Shown: in pieces, positions 4,947 to 5,703 of the stretch
How the letters are laid out: the number at the start of each line of letters is the position of its first letter
How positions within the stretch are numbered: position 1 is the first letter of the stretch
Source of the DNA: Proteobacteria bacterium UBA5122
GTDB lineage: Bacteria > Pseudomonadota > Gammaproteobacteria > Tenderiales > Tenderiaceae
Length of the DNA stretch: 5,703 nucleotides
Direction of reading: 5' to 3'
NCBI GenBank assembly: GCA_002415485.1
Contig: DHYU01000039.1
Coordinates: 49,226 to 54,928, forward strand
Program-made: the position numbers and the translations under genes
The notes under the pieces: generated by a model
Database searches by the model: none
Told to the model about the DNA's origin: nothing
Seen by the model: the letters and a program-made list of their open reading frames with translations, nothing else

Positions 4947-5703
4947 ATTCTTTGTACTGCACGAAACGTGAGACGGCCGACAACATCAGATCGAGCACCA
5001 TACCGACGATGCCAATCATCAGGATCGAGAAGATCACACTCGCCAGATCAAGATTGTTCCACTCGTTCCACACGTAGTAACCGATACCGGTACCCCCGAC
5101 CAGCATCTCAGCGGCCACGATCACCAACCAAGCGATACCGATCGAGATCCGCATGCCGGTCAGGATCGTCGGCGCCGCCGCAGGCAGGATCACCGTCAAT
5201 GCTGTTTTGAATGGACTCAGCTCATGGGTGCGCGCCACATTGACCCAATCGCGGCGCACACTGGCCACACCAAACGCGGTGTTGATCAACATCGGCCAGA
5301 TGGAACAGATGAAAATCACAAAGATCGCAGACGCCTCAGAGTCCTTGATCACAAACAGTGCCAACGGCATCCACGCCAAAGGCGAGATAGGACGCAGCAC
5401 CTGAATAAACGGATTCAGCGCCTTGTACATCAATGGCGACATTCCCACGACAAAACCGATCGGGATCGCAATCGCCGCCGCCATCAAAAAACCCGCCATC
5501 ACACGATAGATGGAATAACCCAACTGAATACCGATGCCCTTATCATTCGGCCCGGCGTCGTAGAACGGGTTGCCCAACTCATCCAACGCCAGCGCAATAA
5601 TGTCAGACGGTGGCGGAACGCGGGCCTCCTGCTCCGCGCCCCCCATCAGCATCTCGTACTCAGTCAGCTCTTTACTTGCTTCTGGCGCCTGGACACTCAA
5701 CTC
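4945..5703 (-). CDS. ABC transporter permease, NitT/TauT (NrtB/CynB) type, N-terminus cut by window edge
   Basis: The last 252 residues of a BPD_transp_1 permease. The frame is open through the right edge, so the true start is outside; a TTG at 5700 is internal leucine, not a start. Numbering from the edge, a hydrophilic stretch (about 1-28) leads into the conserved NPFYDAGPNDKGIG (45-58) found in NrtB-like proteins. Membrane segments follow at about 67-88, 110-119, 124-146, 178-202 and 219-244. The cytoplasmic coupling loop that docks on the ATPase is NVARTHELSPFKTALTVILP (155-174), an EAA-type loop. WLVIVAAEMLVGG (192-204) is the family signature. The family is about 270-300 residues with an N-terminal membrane helix, which would lie beyond the window. 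The stop overlaps the ribosome site of the ATPase gene, so the two are co-translated. Substrate, probably cyanate, is inferred from downstream cynS. Confidence 0.93.
   Translation of the reverse strand, partial: ELSVQAPEASKELTEYEMLMGGAEQEARVPPPSDIIALALDELGNPFYDAGPNDKGIGIQLGYSIYRVMAGFLMAAAIAIPIGFVVGMSPLMYKALNPFIQVLRPISPLAWMPLALFVIKDSEASAIFVIFICSIWPMLINTAFGVASVRRDWVNVARTHELSPFKTALTVILPAAAPTILTGMRISIGIAWLVIVAAEMLVGGTGIGYYVWNEWNNLDLASVIFSILMIGIVGMVLDLMLSAVSRFVQYKE

Noticed and set aside
5650..5700. TTG at 5700, or ATGs at 5652 and 5646, as the permease start
   Set aside because: The frame stays open through the window edge, none of these has a convincing ribosome site, and a start here would remove the first membrane helix usual for the family. 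The gene is treated as partial.

Overview
The window looks like part of a proteobacterial chromosome, most likely gamma- or betaproteobacterial. This is inferred from the gene families (NitT/TauT-type transporter with cyanase, a DUF1348 protein, a bacterial GST), the moderate GC content and the clear Shine-Dalgarno sites. I cannot name a genus. No RNA gene, insertion sequence, CRISPR array or phage gene was seen.

Layout. (1) Positions 1 to about 2300, minus strand: the end of a polysaccharide or glycan assembly cluster, read right to left. It holds a GT-A fold glycosyltransferase (1352-2278), then a GT4/GT-B glycosyltransferase (72-1325), then the probable first codons of another gene running off the left edge. 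(2) Positions 2279-2493: an intergenic region between divergent genes. It carries two copies of the palindrome CATCGATG and a five-codon upstream ORF that directly abuts the first glycosyltransferase. (3) Positions 2494-3093, plus strand: a stand-alone glutathione S-transferase family gene. (4) Positions 3094-3141: a short gap between convergent genes with a perfect GC-rich hairpin. (5) Positions 3142-5703, minus strand: a tightly packed operon, in transcription order an ABC permease (truncated by the right edge), an ABC ATPase, a DUF1348 NTF2-like protein, and cyanase (CynS).

How the genes work together. The right-hand operon reads as cyanate assimilation. The NrtB/CynB-type permease and NrtD/CynD-type ATPase, with a substrate-binding protein presumably encoded just outside the window, would import cyanate. 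CynS would convert cyanate plus bicarbonate to ammonia and CO2, supplying nitrogen or removing a toxic compound. The DUF1348 gene between transporter and enzyme overlaps or nearly overlaps the ATPase gene, and its role is unknown. It is the best candidate here for an undescribed component. The two glycosyltransferases would add sugars to a surface polysaccharide or O-antigen-type glycan; donors and acceptors cannot be read from sequence. The GST has no visible functional link to either neighbour.
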